From positions 1 to 64,000 of the forward strand of contig NZ_JAHLQA010000006.1 of the NCBI RefSeq assembly GCF_018918125.1: a stretch of 64,000 nucleotides of DNA, in the 5' to 3' direction. This stretch comes from Blautia sp. MSJ-19 (GTDB lineage: Bacteria > Bacillota > Clostridia > Lachnospirales > Lachnospiraceae). Numbering within the stretch: the stretch's first letter is position 1; each line of letters begins with the position of its first letter. A program made the position numbers and the translations under genes. The notes under the pieces are model-generated. The model saw only the letters and a list, made by a program, of their open reading frames with translations. It had not been told where the DNA came from and did no database searches. Positions 25,438-35,063 of the stretch are shown here, in pieces.

Positions 25438-25523
25438 TATCAGAGCTGAAAGAAAGCATGATGCAAAAATTTGCAGGTATCAGAGATGGTTAATAAATGA
25501 TTATGGATCGTGAGGATGAGTAA

Positions 25524-26558
25524 ATGAAAATTGTTGTATTAGCAGGTGGAACCAGTACAGAGAGAGAGGTTTCAATCGTATCAGGAACAGGAATCTGCGG
25601 AGCACTGAGACAGAAGGGACATCAGGCGATTCTGGTGGATGTGTTCTGTGGACAGGAAGAAGTAAACTGGGAAGATCCGTTCCCGGCAGAATATGATGTG
25701 GAAAAAGCAGCCTCTTATATCAAGAGCTTTAATCCACAGATGGCTGAACTGAAAAAAGCAAGAAAAGACTTCTTTGGACCAAATGTCATTGAACTTTGTA
25801 AAAGAGCAGATTTTGTTTTCCTGGGACTTCATGGAGCAAATGGAGAAGATGGCAAACTGCAGGCAACGTTTGATCTGATGGGCATTCCATATACAGGAAC
25901 AGGATATCTGAGCAGTGCTATGGCCATGGATAAAGGTGTGACCAAGGCAATGTTTCAGATGCGGGGTGTTCCGACACCGGCAGGTAAGGCAATGAAGAAA
26001 AAGGACCGTTTGGAGACACCACAGGAACTGGGAATGGAGTTTCCGGTTGTTGTTAAAACATGCTGCGGTGGTTCCAGCATCGGTGTTTATATTGTAGATA
26101 ATCAGGAAGATTACACCAAAGCACTGGATGGTGCATTTACTTATGAAAATGAAGTAGTTGTGGAAGAATTTGTAGAAGGAGTCGAGTATACGGTTGCAGT
26201 TGTTGACGGAACGGCTTATCCGGTAGTTCAGATTGTACCGAAAGAAGGCTTCTATGATTATGAGAATAAATACAAACCGGGTGCAGTACAGGAAACCTGC
26301 CCGGCTCCGATTTCTGAAGAACTGACGAAACGTCTTCAGGAAGCTGCAGTGGATGGTTATCATGCACTTGAGATGGAAAGCTATGCCCGCCTTGACTTTA
26401 TTGTGACCAAAGATGAAAAAATCTACTGTCTGGAAGCCAATACCCTTCCGGGAATGACACCGACCAGTCTGATTCCGCAGGAAGTAGCAGTACTGGGAAT
26501 GGATTATCCGACACTGTGCGAAGAACTGATCAAAGTATCACAGAAGAAATATGATTAA
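25524..26558 (+). CDS. ddl: D-alanine--D-alanine ligase
   Basis: A 344-residue ATP-grasp ligase making D-Ala-D-Ala for peptidoglycan. The N-terminal VVLAGGTSTEREVS, the LGLHGANGEDG loop, FPVVVKTCCGGSSIGV (ATP lysine and serine loop) and YCLEANTLPGMTPTSLIP (metal-binding glutamate/asparagine and omega-loop end) are intact. Murine pathway position is confirmed by murF 50 bp downstream. Start ATG is preceded by GAGGATGAG. Confidence 0.95.
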   Translation: MKIVVLAGGTSTEREVSIVSGTGICGALRQKGHQAILVDVFCGQEEVNWEDPFPAEYDVEKAASYIKSFNPQMAELKKARKDFFGPNVIELCKRADFVFLGLHGANGEDGKLQATFDLMGIPYTGTGYLSSAMAMDKGVTKAMFQMRGVPTPAGKAMKKKDRLETPQELGMEFPVVVKTCCGGSSIGVYIVDNQEDYTKALDGAFTYENEVVVEEFVEGVEYTVAVVDGTAYPVVQIVPKEGFYDYENKYKPGAVQETCPAPISEELTKRLQEAAVDGYHALEMESYARLDFIVTKDEKIYCLEANTLPGMTPTSLIPQEVAVLGMDYPTLCEELIKVSQKKYD

Positions 26559-26608
26559 TAAACGAATATGCACCTGAGTTGAGGAACATATTAGGAGAGG
26601 AAATCAAA

Positions 26609-27979
26609 ATGAAAAATCTTACTTTGCGAAATCTTACAAAAGTATGTAACGGTATCTGGCATGGTGATGATACCTTGCTGGACGGGGAGATTTCTGCAAT
26701 TACTACGGACAGCCGTAAGATCGAGAAGGGATGTCTGTTTGTACCAATCGTGGGAGAGAGAGTTGATGCACACCGTTTTATTCCGGATGTGATGAGCAAG
26801 GGAGCACTTGCAACATTGTCTGAGAGGGAGCTGACGGATGCAGACCATGCATATATTCAGGTAGAATCTTCCCTGCAGGCAGTTAAGGATATTGCAGAAT
26901 TCTATCTGGAGCAGCTTCAGATTCCTGTTGTAGGAATCACAGGAAGTGTCGGTAAGACCAGCACCAAAGAAGTGATTGCATCTGTTCTGAAAGAAAAATA
27001 TCGTACACTGAAAACACAGGGAAACTTTAATAATGAACTGGGACTTCCGCTTACCGTATTCAGACTTCGTGATGAAGACCAGATCGCAGTTCTGGAAATG
27101 GGAATCAGCGATTTTGGCGAGATGACACGTCTGACAAAGATCGCGAAACCGGATACCTGTGTAATCACCAATATCGGTACCTGTCATCTGGAAAATCTGG
27201 GAGACAGAGATGGTGTCCTGAAAGCAAAGACAGAGATCTTCCGGTCTATGAAACCGAACGGACATATTGTTCTGAACGGTGATGATGACAAGCTTATTAC
27301 AGTCAGTGAGTATAATGGTGTGAAACCGGTGTTCTTCGGACTGGATGATCAGCGTGACGTATATGCAGACCAGATTGAAAGCAAAGGCCTGAAAGGTGTT
27401 GCCTGCCGCGTTCATCTTGGAAAGGAATCTTTTGATGTACTTGTCCCGACTCCTGGAATACATATGGTATATAATGCACTGGCTGCAGCTGCTGTAGGAC
27501 GTATTTACGGACTGACGATCGAAGAAATCAAACGCGGTATCGAAAGTCTTGAGACCATTCGTGGACGTTTCAAAATGATTGAGACAGATAAGTTTCTGGT
27601 CGTAGATGACTGCTACAATGCAAATCCGATGTCTATGAAAGCTTCTCTGGATGTACTTCATGATGGTGAGGGACGCAGAGTAGCGATTCTCGGTGATATG
27701 GGAGAGCTTGGTGAAGATGAAGCTGCACTTCATGAAGGTGTTGGTGTGCATGCAGCAAGATGTGGTATTGATGCATGTGTATGTGTTGGCAATCTGGCTC
27801 TTCATATTGCGGAGGCAGCAAAACGCGAGAATCCGGATTTTACGGTATACTATGAAAAAACGCGAGAATCTCTTCTGGAGCATTTGAATAACTATGTGCA
27901 GAAGGGAGATACGATTCTTGTAAAAGCATCTCATTTCATGAAATTTGAAGAAGTAGTAAAGGCACTGGAAGAAATGTAA
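26609..27979 (+). CDS. murF: UDP-N-acetylmuramoyl-tripeptide--D-alanyl-D-alanine ligase
   Basis: A 456-residue Mur ligase that adds the D-Ala-D-Ala made by Ddl to the UDP-MurNAc-tripeptide. ITTDSRKIEKGCLFV is the N-terminal UDP-binding domain, GITGSVGKTSTKE the P-loop, TQGNFNNELGLPLT the central substrate loop and VVDDCYNANPMSM the C-terminal domain junction. Start 26609 follows AGGAGAGG; an upstream in-frame ATG at 26579 is unlikely. Forms an operon with ddl and ends in a terminator. Confidence 0.95.
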   Translation: MKNLTLRNLTKVCNGIWHGDDTLLDGEISAITTDSRKIEKGCLFVPIVGERVDAHRFIPDVMSKGALATLSERELTDADHAYIQVESSLQAVKDIAEFYLEQLQIPVVGITGSVGKTSTKEVIASVLKEKYRTLKTQGNFNNELGLPLTVFRLRDEDQIAVLEMGISDFGEMTRLTKIAKPDTCVITNIGTCHLENLGDRDGVLKAKTEIFRSMKPNGHIVLNGDDDKLITVSEYNGVKPVFFGLDDQRDVYADQIESKGLKGVACRVHLGKESFDVLVPTPGIHMVYNALAAAAVGRIYGLTIEEIKRGIESLETIRGRFKMIETDKFLVVDDCYNANPMSMKASLDVLHDGEGRRVAILGDMGELGEDEAALHEGVGVHAARCGIDACVCVGNLALHIAEAAKRENPDFTVYYEKTRESLLEHLNNYVQKGDTILVKASHFMKFEEVVKALEEM

Positions 27980-28005
27980 AAGTGTGATCTTATAGAGAAA
28001 AGTTT

Positions 28006-28044
28006 GGCGCAGGGAGTCGGAAATGGCTGCCTGCGTAATTTTTT
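28006..28044 (+). terminator. Intrinsic terminator after murF
   Basis: CGCAGG (28008-28013) pairs with CCTGCG (28030-28035) followed by TAATTTTTT. Confidence 0.65.
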
Positions 28045-28189
28045 GCGAGAATTTGACGAACGATTTTTGTTTCATATAGGCTGGCACAGGTGTAGAATAA
28101 GCTTAACGGTAACGCTGTGAGCTCACATTTCACGGTGACTGTGTTTTGTGGGAGTGCAGAAAACATACTGTAAATGCAAGGAGGGGCTT

Positions 28190-28810
28190 ATGCTGGAACG
28201 AATCATGGACCTGCAGATCCTGCTCTATCTGATGACTGTTCTTGGAACAGCGGGAGCAATAGGAATGCTGGCGGTACACCTTACTTACAGAAGAACCCTG
28301 CGAAAGACAAAAGCGACAACAAACCTGAGAGAAAAATGGCTGAATCTGTGGAAAACGCGAGATAAACTGCTGAACCGGATGAACTTCCTGGTATGGATTC
28401 CATCGCTGTTATCTACTGTATGTCTGGGGTTGTCGCTTTTTTTTGTATCCAGAATTCAGAGCAGCCGTGGATTGCCAATGAGTTACCTGTATATCGGTTG
28501 TGCAGTTCCCATAATCCTGCTTGTGCTTCGGCAGGCTTTGGATTTCAGTTTTAAAGAAGAACTGGTTATGAATTCGCTTGCCGACTATATCCTGCAGGCA
28601 AGGTCACGCAAAGAAAATCCACCGACTGCACGAAAGTATGAACCGACACCTGCTGTGCAGAAAACAGATCCAATACTCAAAGAAGAGATGGTGGAGAGGA
28701 TAGCCGCGAGCATTCGTCAGACTGCAGCAACCGGAAGCCATTTCAGCAAAATGCTCAGTCCGGAGGAAGAAGAAATCATGAGAGAGATCATCCGGGAATT
28801 TATGGAATGA
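28190..28810 (+). CDS. Membrane protein of unknown function with cytoplasmic tail
   Basis: A 206-residue protein with three hydrophobic segments (about 7-30, 63-85 and 97-115), a basic cytoplasmic loop between the first two (RRTLRKTKATTNLREKW) and a charged, helical C-terminal tail from about 125. I recognise no family. Start set at 28190 behind AAGGAGGGG; the alternative at 28148 lacks a site. It follows the ddl-murF terminator and precedes an acyltransferase, but the 171-bp gap argues against tight coupling. Confidence 0.6.
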   Translation: MLERIMDLQILLYLMTVLGTAGAIGMLAVHLTYRRTLRKTKATTNLREKWLNLWKTRDKLLNRMNFLVWIPSLLSTVCLGLSLFFVSRIQSSRGLPMSYLYIGCAVPIILLVLRQALDFSFKEELVMNSLADYILQARSRKENPPTARKYEPTPAVQKTDPILKEEMVERIAASIRQTAATGSHFSKMLSPEEEEIMREIIREFME

Positions 28811-28981
28811 CAGGCAGTTGTGGCAGCAGGACAGTCCAGGGAGCATTTCTGACGGGAATATTTCTTGTAGTGACGGGAAGGATTTGATATACTTTCGATA
28901 ACGGACAGGTCAGAAATGAAAAACAAAGGAGAGAAAGATTTCCGGTAGTGAATATGACTTCACCGGAACTTAAAAAACAAT

Positions 28982-30052
28982 ATGAACAAAAAAAGAGTTA
29001 TATGGATTGAACTGCTCAGAATCATGGCGTGCATCGGAGTGATCGGAATCCATGCAGCATCGCAGCATTTCAGGGATATACCGGTGGAGTCTTCTGTATG
29101 GGCAGTTTCCAACTTTTATCATGGAATCAACCGGTTTGCAGTGGGATGCTTTGTTATGATCAGCGGGTGTCTGTATCTTGATAAAAAGCGCACCTGGGAT
29201 CTGAAGCGTCTGTGGAAAAGAAATATCCTGCCGATTGCTGTGGCATATATATTCTGGCAGATGGTATATTCGGTTTATCGTATTGGCACGAGTGATATAG
29301 TGACAAAAGGGACAAGGACAATCGTATGCCGCTTTCTGATCAACGTCAGTAAATCGTATTTTCATTTATGGTATCTTCCGATGCTGATCGGGCTTCTGAT
29401 CATCACACCATTGCTGTGGGAGATCGTAAACAGTTCGAGAGGCAGCCAGTGGGAAGTATACATGATTCTGCTGTGCCTGGGATTTCAGATATTACCGTAT
29501 ACAGTAGAGTGCTTTTCTTTTCCACAGAAAGAATATGTCATGAATGTGCTGCAGACGGTTCAGCCACAGATTCTGACGGGCTATGTGGGATATTTTATAC
29601 TTGGTCATTATCTGTCTCATTATGAAATATCAAAAAAACTGGAATATTTTATTTATATCGCGGGAATCGTTCTGATTGGAACTGCGATTCTGCTCTGCCA
29701 GGAAGCTTCATTGAAAAGTGGAAAAGAAGTGCAGACATTTTATGAAAATTATACCCTGGCAACTGGTTTCTGGGCAACATCTGTATTTTTGTTTTTCAAA
29801 AACCATATCTCAAAGATCAGATGGGGGGAAAAGCAGGAGAAGATCATCTGTTATCTGGGAAACTGTACCTTTGGAGTCTATCTGATTCATGCACTTATCA
29901 GGAATATCCTGCACAGAGCCGGAATTGACAGTATGATGATCGGGAATACCGTGCTTGCGATTCCGGTTGTGATCGCACTGATCTTCGTGATTAGTCTTGC
30001 AGCTGTGATGCTTATTAAAAAGATTCCGCTGGTTGGTAAATGGATTGTATAA
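28982..30052 (+). CDS. Acyltransferase family 3 membrane protein
   Basis: A 356-residue protein with about ten membrane helices. The first helix MACIGVIGIHAASQH carries the family's conserved histidine (about residue 24), and FAVGCFVMISGCLYL is the second typical segment. Members O-acetylate or succinylate surface polysaccharides and peptidoglycan, taking acyl groups across the membrane. The ATG at 28982 has a poor ribosome site; a short overlapping frame (28948-29010) that does have AAGGAGAG upstream may couple translation. Acceptor unknown. Confidence 0.8.
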   Translation: MNKKRVIWIELLRIMACIGVIGIHAASQHFRDIPVESSVWAVSNFYHGINRFAVGCFVMISGCLYLDKKRTWDLKRLWKRNILPIAVAYIFWQMVYSVYRIGTSDIVTKGTRTIVCRFLINVSKSYFHLWYLPMLIGLLIITPLLWEIVNSSRGSQWEVYMILLCLGFQILPYTVECFSFPQKEYVMNVLQTVQPQILTGYVGYFILGHYLSHYEISKKLEYFIYIAGIVLIGTAILLCQEASLKSGKEVQTFYENYTLATGFWATSVFLFFKNHISKIRWGEKQEKIICYLGNCTFGVYLIHALIRNILHRAGIDSMMIGNTVLAIPVVIALIFVISLAAVMLIKKIPLVGKWIV

Positions 30053-30106
30053 ACAGTGGCCATACCTTAGGCGAAAAGAATGCTTTAAACGAAAAATATT
30101 ACAAAC

Positions 30107-30152
30107 AAAAATCTGCCGGACCAGGAGACACCTGAACTTCGGCAGATTTTTT
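30107..30152. terminator. Intrinsic terminator
   Basis: AAAATCTGCCG pairs with CGGCAGATTTTTT around a 21-nt loop. It can end the acyltransferase transcript and, leftward, that of the gene at 30226-30492. Confidence 0.75.
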
Positions 30153-30225
30153 GTTTGCCAAATTATTGAAATTTCTGTTTCAGAAGCTTGCAGATCTCTT
30201 ACGGCAAATGAGATAGACAGCGACT

Positions 30226-30492
30226 TCAATCTTCTTCGATCACCTGGATCTCAAGATAATCAAATTCAATATGCTCAATAAAGCTGTCCTGGCGGAACCG
30301 GGTCTTGGAGTGACGTTTGAAATCAGCGATGTTGCTTTCCAGCCAGATCGGATTCTCCAGGTCAAAATCATAGCAGATTTCCTGCAGTGCATGAAAAATT
30401 TTGTGTGTTCTTGTATCCTCCGAGTCATCATCAATGACCAGATCTTTTAACATGTGGTTATCCTTCCACATCTTTCCCCATAAACGAAACAT
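30226..30492 (-). CDS. Conserved small hypothetical protein
   Basis: An 88-residue soluble, acidic protein starting MFRLWGKMWKDNHMLKDLVI and ending DYLEIQVIEED. The style (a short cytoplasmic protein with RTHKIFHALQEICYDFDL and FKRHSKTRF segments) matches a conserved hypothetical I associate with Lachnospiraceae, but I know no function. A perfect GGGAGG 9 nt upstream of the ATG supports it as a gene. Convergent with the acyltransferase gene. Confidence 0.65.
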   Translation of the reverse strand: MFRLWGKMWKDNHMLKDLVIDDDSEDTRTHKIFHALQEICYDFDLENPIWLESNIADFKRHSKTRFRQDSFIEHIEFDYLEIQVIEED

Positions 30493-30816
30493 ATAGTTTT
30501 ACCTCCCTGTTGAAACTGCCGGAAGTGACAGTAATACTTGATTTCTAAGTGATTCCAAGTATAACGAATTTTAAGGTGAAAGTAAAGAAATAGTATTTGG
30601 TTTATCTGCACCGAATTTTGTGAATTGTTTTTGTATTTATGAAGAGTTTTGTTATATTTTTACATAAATATAGTGGAATATTTGAATTCATGATAAAATA
30701 GAAAAAAGGTTTTTATCGAAATCAAGAGAGTTAGAAATTGGTTTTATGGTAATGCATGGATATAGTATGTAACAATTGCTAAATCCGGCAGAGATGTTAA
30801 TATGGAGGATATTATA

Positions 30817-30849
30817 ATGGCAGAAGACCCAGTGCCTTACGGAAAATAA
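30817..30849 (+). other. 10-codon ORF with strong ribosome site (leader peptide or truncated gene start)
   Basis: GGAGG at 30804-30808 sits 8 nt before an ATG that encodes MAEDPVPYGK and then stops. It precedes the Schlafen-like gene by 51 bp. The rest of the 408-bp stretch 30493-30900 is AT-rich, without further ORFs. It could be a leader peptide or the surviving start of a gene lost when the next one arrived. Confidence 0.35.
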
Positions 30850-30900
30850 TAGGAGTTATTTGGTTTACTGTTGGCAAAACTTAATCATGGAGGTGGTTGC

Positions 30901-32421
30901 ATGACAATAGAAGACATCCTTGCCGGGGAATCTAAGAATGTAGAGTTCAAGGTACAACGTCCGGACAAGAGTACTAAATATATGAAAACGGTCGTTGCCT
31001 TTGCTAACGGAAAAGGCGGGCAGATTATATTTGGCATTGACGATAAAACCAGAGAAGTTGTTGGTGTTCCGGAAGATAAAGTTTTTCAGGAAATTGACGC
31101 GATTACCAATGCTATTTCTGATAGCTGTGAACCAACGATTATTCCAGATGTTTATCTGCAAAATATAAATGATAAGCCTGTGATTGTTGCGGAAATCAGA
31201 GCTGGACGTCAGAAACCATATTATATTAAAGCGGATGGGCTGGAGAATGGTGTATATATTCGGGTTTCTGGAACAACACGCCCTGCTGACCGTGATATGT
31301 CGAGAGAACTATATTATGAATGTGATGCTCATTCTTTTGATTCTGTAATCCGTAGAGATATTGAAGTGACCGATGAAGATATTAAGAATCTTTGTGAGCA
31401 AATGAAAGAAGTTGCTATTGCCAACAGTAAGTCAAATCTTCAGCGGTCAGCAGTAAAAGACGTAACGAAGAACGTTTTACTCAGCTGGGGGATTTTGAAA
31501 ACAGATGAAAATGAAAAAATCTATCCAACGAATGCCTATGTTTATTTAACTGGACAAGGCGGACTTCGTTCTATGATACAGTGTGCTGTGTTTAAGGGAA
31601 TGACTCGTTCTGTATTTCTTGATAGGCGCAATTATGAAGGAACGCTATGGAAACAGGTAGATGAGGCGGTACAGTTTGTCCTTAGAAATATTCGTATGGG
31701 ATGTCGGCTGGAAGGTGTATATCGTCAAGATATTTATGAATTGCCACCAGATAGTATCCGTGAGCTAATTGTAAATGCGGTTATGAATTGTAGCTATATT
31801 CAGGCTTCCAATATCCAAGTAGCGATTTATGATGATCGTTTGGAAATTACGTCACCTGGAGGATTGTTACCAGGAGTAACGATTGACCTGATGAAAGAGG
31901 GATTTTCAAAAATCAGAAATCGATCCCTTGCTAATGCGTTTGCCTATATGAACCTTGTGGAAGCCTGGGGAAGTGGTATTCCAAAACTTATGCAGGCTAT
32001 GCAGGAATATGGACTCCGTGAACCGGAATTTATTGATATGGAGGTGGCTTTTCGCATTAATCTTTATCGAGGACAAGGTGAGGGGATTGGGACAAAATTG
32101 AATAATAATGATTTCAATGACCCTAAAAATGGCCCTAATGACCCTAAAAATGGCCCTAATGACCCTAAAAATGGCCCTAATGACCCTAAAAATGGCCCTA
32201 ATAATTTCGATAAGGATTATGTTGATCTTAAAAATGAACTTGAAACGCGAGTATCGGAATTAATTTGCGGGAATCCAGAACTGACATATAAAGAACTGGG
32301 AGAAATACTTAATGTTTCACTAACAACGATTAAACGTACAGTGACGAAAATGAAGCATGAAGGCAGAGTTATCCGGGAAGGTTCCAAGCGAAAAGGAAAA
32401 TGGAGATTGATAGATAAGTAA
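30901..32421 (+). CDS. Schlafen AlbA_2 (AAA_4) domain protein with HATPase-like and winged-helix regions
   Basis: A 506-residue protein. Residues 5-125 are the AlbA_2/AAA_4 domain (ESKNVEFK, TVVAFANGKGGQIIFGIDD). Residues 280-395 form a degenerate HATPase_c_4-type region (LIVNAVMNCSY, ITSPGGLLPG, GSGIPKLMQAM). Residues 406-433 are a linker of four NDPKNGP heptads, followed by a C-terminal winged helix (TYKELGEILNVSLTTIKRTV). The family is annotated as putative transcriptional regulators or DNA-binding ATPases and often travels in mobile regions. AT-rich codon use supports recent acquisition. Start set at 30901 behind GGAGG. Confidence 0.85.
   Translation: MTIEDILAGESKNVEFKVQRPDKSTKYMKTVVAFANGKGGQIIFGIDDKTREVVGVPEDKVFQEIDAITNAISDSCEPTIIPDVYLQNINDKPVIVAEIRAGRQKPYYIKADGLENGVYIRVSGTTRPADRDMSRELYYECDAHSFDSVIRRDIEVTDEDIKNLCEQMKEVAIANSKSNLQRSAVKDVTKNVLLSWGILKTDENEKIYPTNAYVYLTGQGGLRSMIQCAVFKGMTRSVFLDRRNYEGTLWKQVDEAVQFVLRNIRMGCRLEGVYRQDIYELPPDSIRELIVNAVMNCSYIQASNIQVAIYDDRLEITSPGGLLPGVTIDLMKEGFSKIRNRSLANAFAYMNLVEAWGSGIPKLMQAMQEYGLREPEFIDMEVAFRINLYRGQGEGIGTKLNNNDFNDPKNGPNDPKNGPNDPKNGPNDPKNGPNNFDKDYVDLKNELETRVSELICGNPELTYKELGEILNVSLTTIKRTVTKMKHEGRVIREGSKRKGKWRLIDK
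32116..32199 (+). repeat. Four in-frame 21-bp tandem repeats
   Basis: Units start at 32116, 32137, 32158 and 32179 and appear identical at nucleotide level. Each encodes NDPKNGP in the linker of the AlbA_2 protein. Copy-number change would keep the reading frame and alter only linker length. Confidence 0.9.
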
Positions 32422-32525
32422 AGAAAATTGATTGCAGATTTTAGTGAGATAAAGTATAATAGATATACATTTGGCATAAATCGCAGAGCGATGCATGCAT
32501 AATCTTTATGAATGGAGGAGTTACA

Positions 32526-34784
32526 ATGAAGCTTTACGACAGTGGTATTTATCTGGTAAACGGTCGTGATATCGTAGAAGAAACAAATATGACACAGCCG
32601 GTTTCCAGAGAAGAAGCAGCCAGAAATACAATGGCTTATGGAATCCTGGAAGCACACAATACTTCCGGAAATATGCAGAAACTGCAGATTAAATTTGACA
32701 AGCTGACATCCCATGATATTACTTTTGTAGGTATCATTCAGACAGCACGTGCTTCAGGCCTTGAGAAATTCCCGGTTCCGTATGTACTGACCAACTGCCA
32801 CAACTCTCTTTGTGCAGTAGGTGGAACAATTAACGAAGATGACCATATGTTTGGTCTTACCTGTGCAAAGAAATACGGTGGAGTTTATGTACCTCCTCAT
32901 CAGGCAGTTATCCATCAGTTTGCACGTGAGATGCTTGCAGGCGGTGGAAAGATGATCCTCGGATCTGACAGTCATACCCGCTATGGCGCACTTGGTACCA
33001 TGGCAATGGGTGAAGGCGGTGGAGAACTGGTAAAACAGCTTCTTTCCCAGACCTATGATATCAATATGCCAGGAGTTGTTGCAATCTATCTCAAAGGTGA
33101 ACCGCGTCCGGGCGTAGGTCCGCAGGACGTTGCACTGGCTATTATTGGCAAAGTATTTGCCAACGGCTATGTAAAGAATAAAGTTATGGAATTTGTAGGA
33201 CCTGGCGTAGCCGGCTTAAGTGCAGATTTCCGTATTGGTGTAGATGTCATGACTACAGAGACTACATGTCTCTCCTCTATCTGGCAGACAGATGAGATCA
33301 TCGAAGAATTCTATGAGATCCATGGCAGAAAAGAAGACTACAAAGAACTGAAACCGGGCAATATTGCTTATTATGATGGATGCGTGGAAGTAGATTTAAG
33401 TGAGATCAAACCAATGATCGCTATGCCGTTCCATCCAAGCAATACATACACCATTGATGAACTGAAGGCAAATCTTTATGATATTCTGGATGATGTTGAG
33501 AAGAAAGCTCAGGTCAGCCTGGATGGTAAAGTGCCTTATACACTGAAAGACAAAGTCATTGACGGACAGCTTTATGTAGATCAGGGAATCATCGCCGGAT
33601 GTGCCGGTGGTGGATTTGAAAATATCTGTGCAGCAGCAGACATCCTTCGTGGTGCAAGCATTGGGGCCGATGCATTTACACTCAGTGTTTATCCGGCAAG
33701 TACTCCGATCTATATGGAACTTGCAAGAAACGGTGTCTTGGCTGATCTCCTTGAAACGGGTGCAGTTGTTAAGACCGCATTCTGCGGACCATGCTTTGGC
33801 GCCGGAGATACACCTGCAAACAATGCATTCAGTATCCGCCATACCACCAGAAACTTCCCGAATCGTGAAGGTTCCAAAGTCCAGAACGGACAGATTTCTT
33901 CTGTTGCACTTATGGATGCAAGATCTATCGCAGCTACAGCAGCAAACAAAGGTTTCCTGACATCAGCAGAAGAATTTACCGGAAACTACAGACATCAGAA
34001 GTATTTCTTTGATAAGACAATTTATGAGAACAGGATCTTTGACAGCAAGGGTGTTGCTGATCCAAGCGTAGAGATTCAGTTCGGACCAAACATCAAAGAC
34101 TGGCCGGAGATGCCTGCACTGGCAGACAATCTGGTTCTCAAAGTTGTATCCGAGATTCATGATCCTGTCACAACAACAGATGAGTTGATTCCGTCAGGAG
34201 AAACTTCATCCTTCCGTTCCAATCCGCTTGGACTGGCTGAATTTACGCTTTCACGTAAAGATCCGGCTTATGTCGGACGTGCCAAAGAGATCCAGAAGGC
34301 CCAGAAAGCACTTGAAGCAGGCGAATGCCCGGCAGAAGCAGTTCCGGAACTGAAACCTGTTATGGAGGCGATCAAGGCTCAGTTTGCTGATGTCAGCAAA
34401 GAAAATGTTGGCATCGGAAGTACGATTTTTGCAGTAAAACCAGGTGATGGTTCTGCACGTGAGCAGGCAGCATCATGTCAGAAGGTTCTTGGTGGATGGG
34501 CAAATATTGCCAACGAATATGCAACGAAACGTTATCGTTCCAACCTGATCAACTGGGGTATGCTTCCGTTCCTGATTCCGGCAGGAGATCTTCCGTTTGC
34601 AAACGGAGATTATCTCTTCTTCCCGCAGGTTCGTAAGGCTGTTGCAGATAAAGTGGACAGCATTATCGGATATGTGGTAAAAGAGGATGGTCTGAAAGAG
34701 TTTAAAGTGACCCTTGGAGAACTGACGGATGATGAACGTGAGATTATTCTGAAGGGTTGTCTGATCAATTACAACAGAAACTGA
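32526..34784 (+). CDS. Aconitase-superfamily hydratase (YbhJ-like)
   Basis: A 752-residue hydro-lyase of the aconitase fold. [20 protein letters not shown] (about 144-163), the cysteine-bearing GCAGGGFEN and [15 protein letters not shown] loops that would ligate a [4Fe-4S] cluster, and the swivelling domain with [10 protein letters not shown] and NWGMLPF are visible. Similarity is nearer to the YbhJ-type hydratases than to canonical AcnA/AcnB or LeuC, so the physiological substrate is uncertain. Start set at 32526 (GGAGG 10 nt upstream). Monocistronic, ending in a terminator; no TCA-cycle neighbours. Confidence 0.85.
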   Translation: MKLYDSGIYLVNGRDIVEETNMTQPVSREEAARNTMAYGILEAHNTSGNMQKLQIKFDKLTSHDITFVGIIQTARASGLEKFPVPYVLTNCHNSLCAVGGTINEDDHMFGLTCAKKYGGVYVPPHQAVIHQFAREMLAGGGKMILGSDSHTRYGALGTMAMGEGGGELVKQLLSQTYDINMPGVVAIYLKGEPRPGVGPQDVALAIIGKVFANGYVKNKVMEFVGPGVAGLSADFRIGVDVMTTETTCLSSIWQTDEIIEEFYEIHGRKEDYKELKPGNIAYYDGCVEVDLSEIKPMIAMPFHPSNTYTIDELKANLYDILDDVEKKAQVSLDGKVPYTLKDKVIDGQLYVDQGIIAGCAGGGFENICAAADILRGASIGADAFTLSVYPASTPIYMELARNGVLADLLETGAVVKTAFCGPCFGAGDTPANNAFSIRHTTRNFPNREGSKVQNGQISSVALMDARSIAATAANKGFLTSAEEFTGNYRHQKYFFDKTIYENRIFDSKGVADPSVEIQFGPNIKDWPEMPALADNLVLKVVSEIHDPVTTTDELIPSGETSSFRSNPLGLAEFTLSRKDPAYVGRAKEIQKAQKALEAGECPAEAVPELKPVMEAIKAQFADVSKENVGIGSTIFAVKPGDGSAREQAASCQKVLGGWANIANEYATKRYRSNLINWGMLPFLIPAGDLPFANGDYLFFPQVRKAVADKVDSIIGYVVKEDGLKEFKVTLGELTDDEREIILKGCLINYNRN

Positions 34785-34824
34785 AATGTTTAAACAGCAA
34801 CACTGAAACATAGAATTACGGAGA

Positions 34825-34869
34825 TTCCCGGCAATGGACTGGAGCGGCCAGCGAGTTGCCGGGATTTTT
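34825..34869 (+). terminator. Intrinsic terminator after the hydratase
   Basis: TCCCGGCAA pairs with TTGCCGGGA and is followed by T5. Confidence 0.75.
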
Positions 34870-35028
34870 ATGTGATTTGAAAAATCAGGTAAGTTTGAAA
34901 TGGACCTGTCGTATTTTTTTATTTTGCATAAATTATCAGAAATTAATATAAAATACATAAAAATAATAGAATTAAAACAGATATAAAATACAATAATAAA
35001 TTTATTTTAAAAATATTTCAAAAATGTG

Positions 35029-35057
35029 TTGACAAATCAGAGGCGGAGTGTTATTAT
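35029..35057 (+). promoter_or_regulatory. Near-consensus vegetative promoter driving a non-coding region
   Basis: TTGACA (35029-35034), a 17-bp spacer and TATTAT (35052-35057). Transcription would start near 35064. The nearest downstream gene is 1 kb away, so the immediate product is the non-coding region described next. Confidence 0.65.
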
Positions 35058-35063
35058 AAACCC

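Noticed and set aside
26591-28087. A 498-codon antisense frame over murF
   Set aside because: Murf is intact on the other strand; the antisense product is Cys/His/Phe-rich nonsense and has no start signal.
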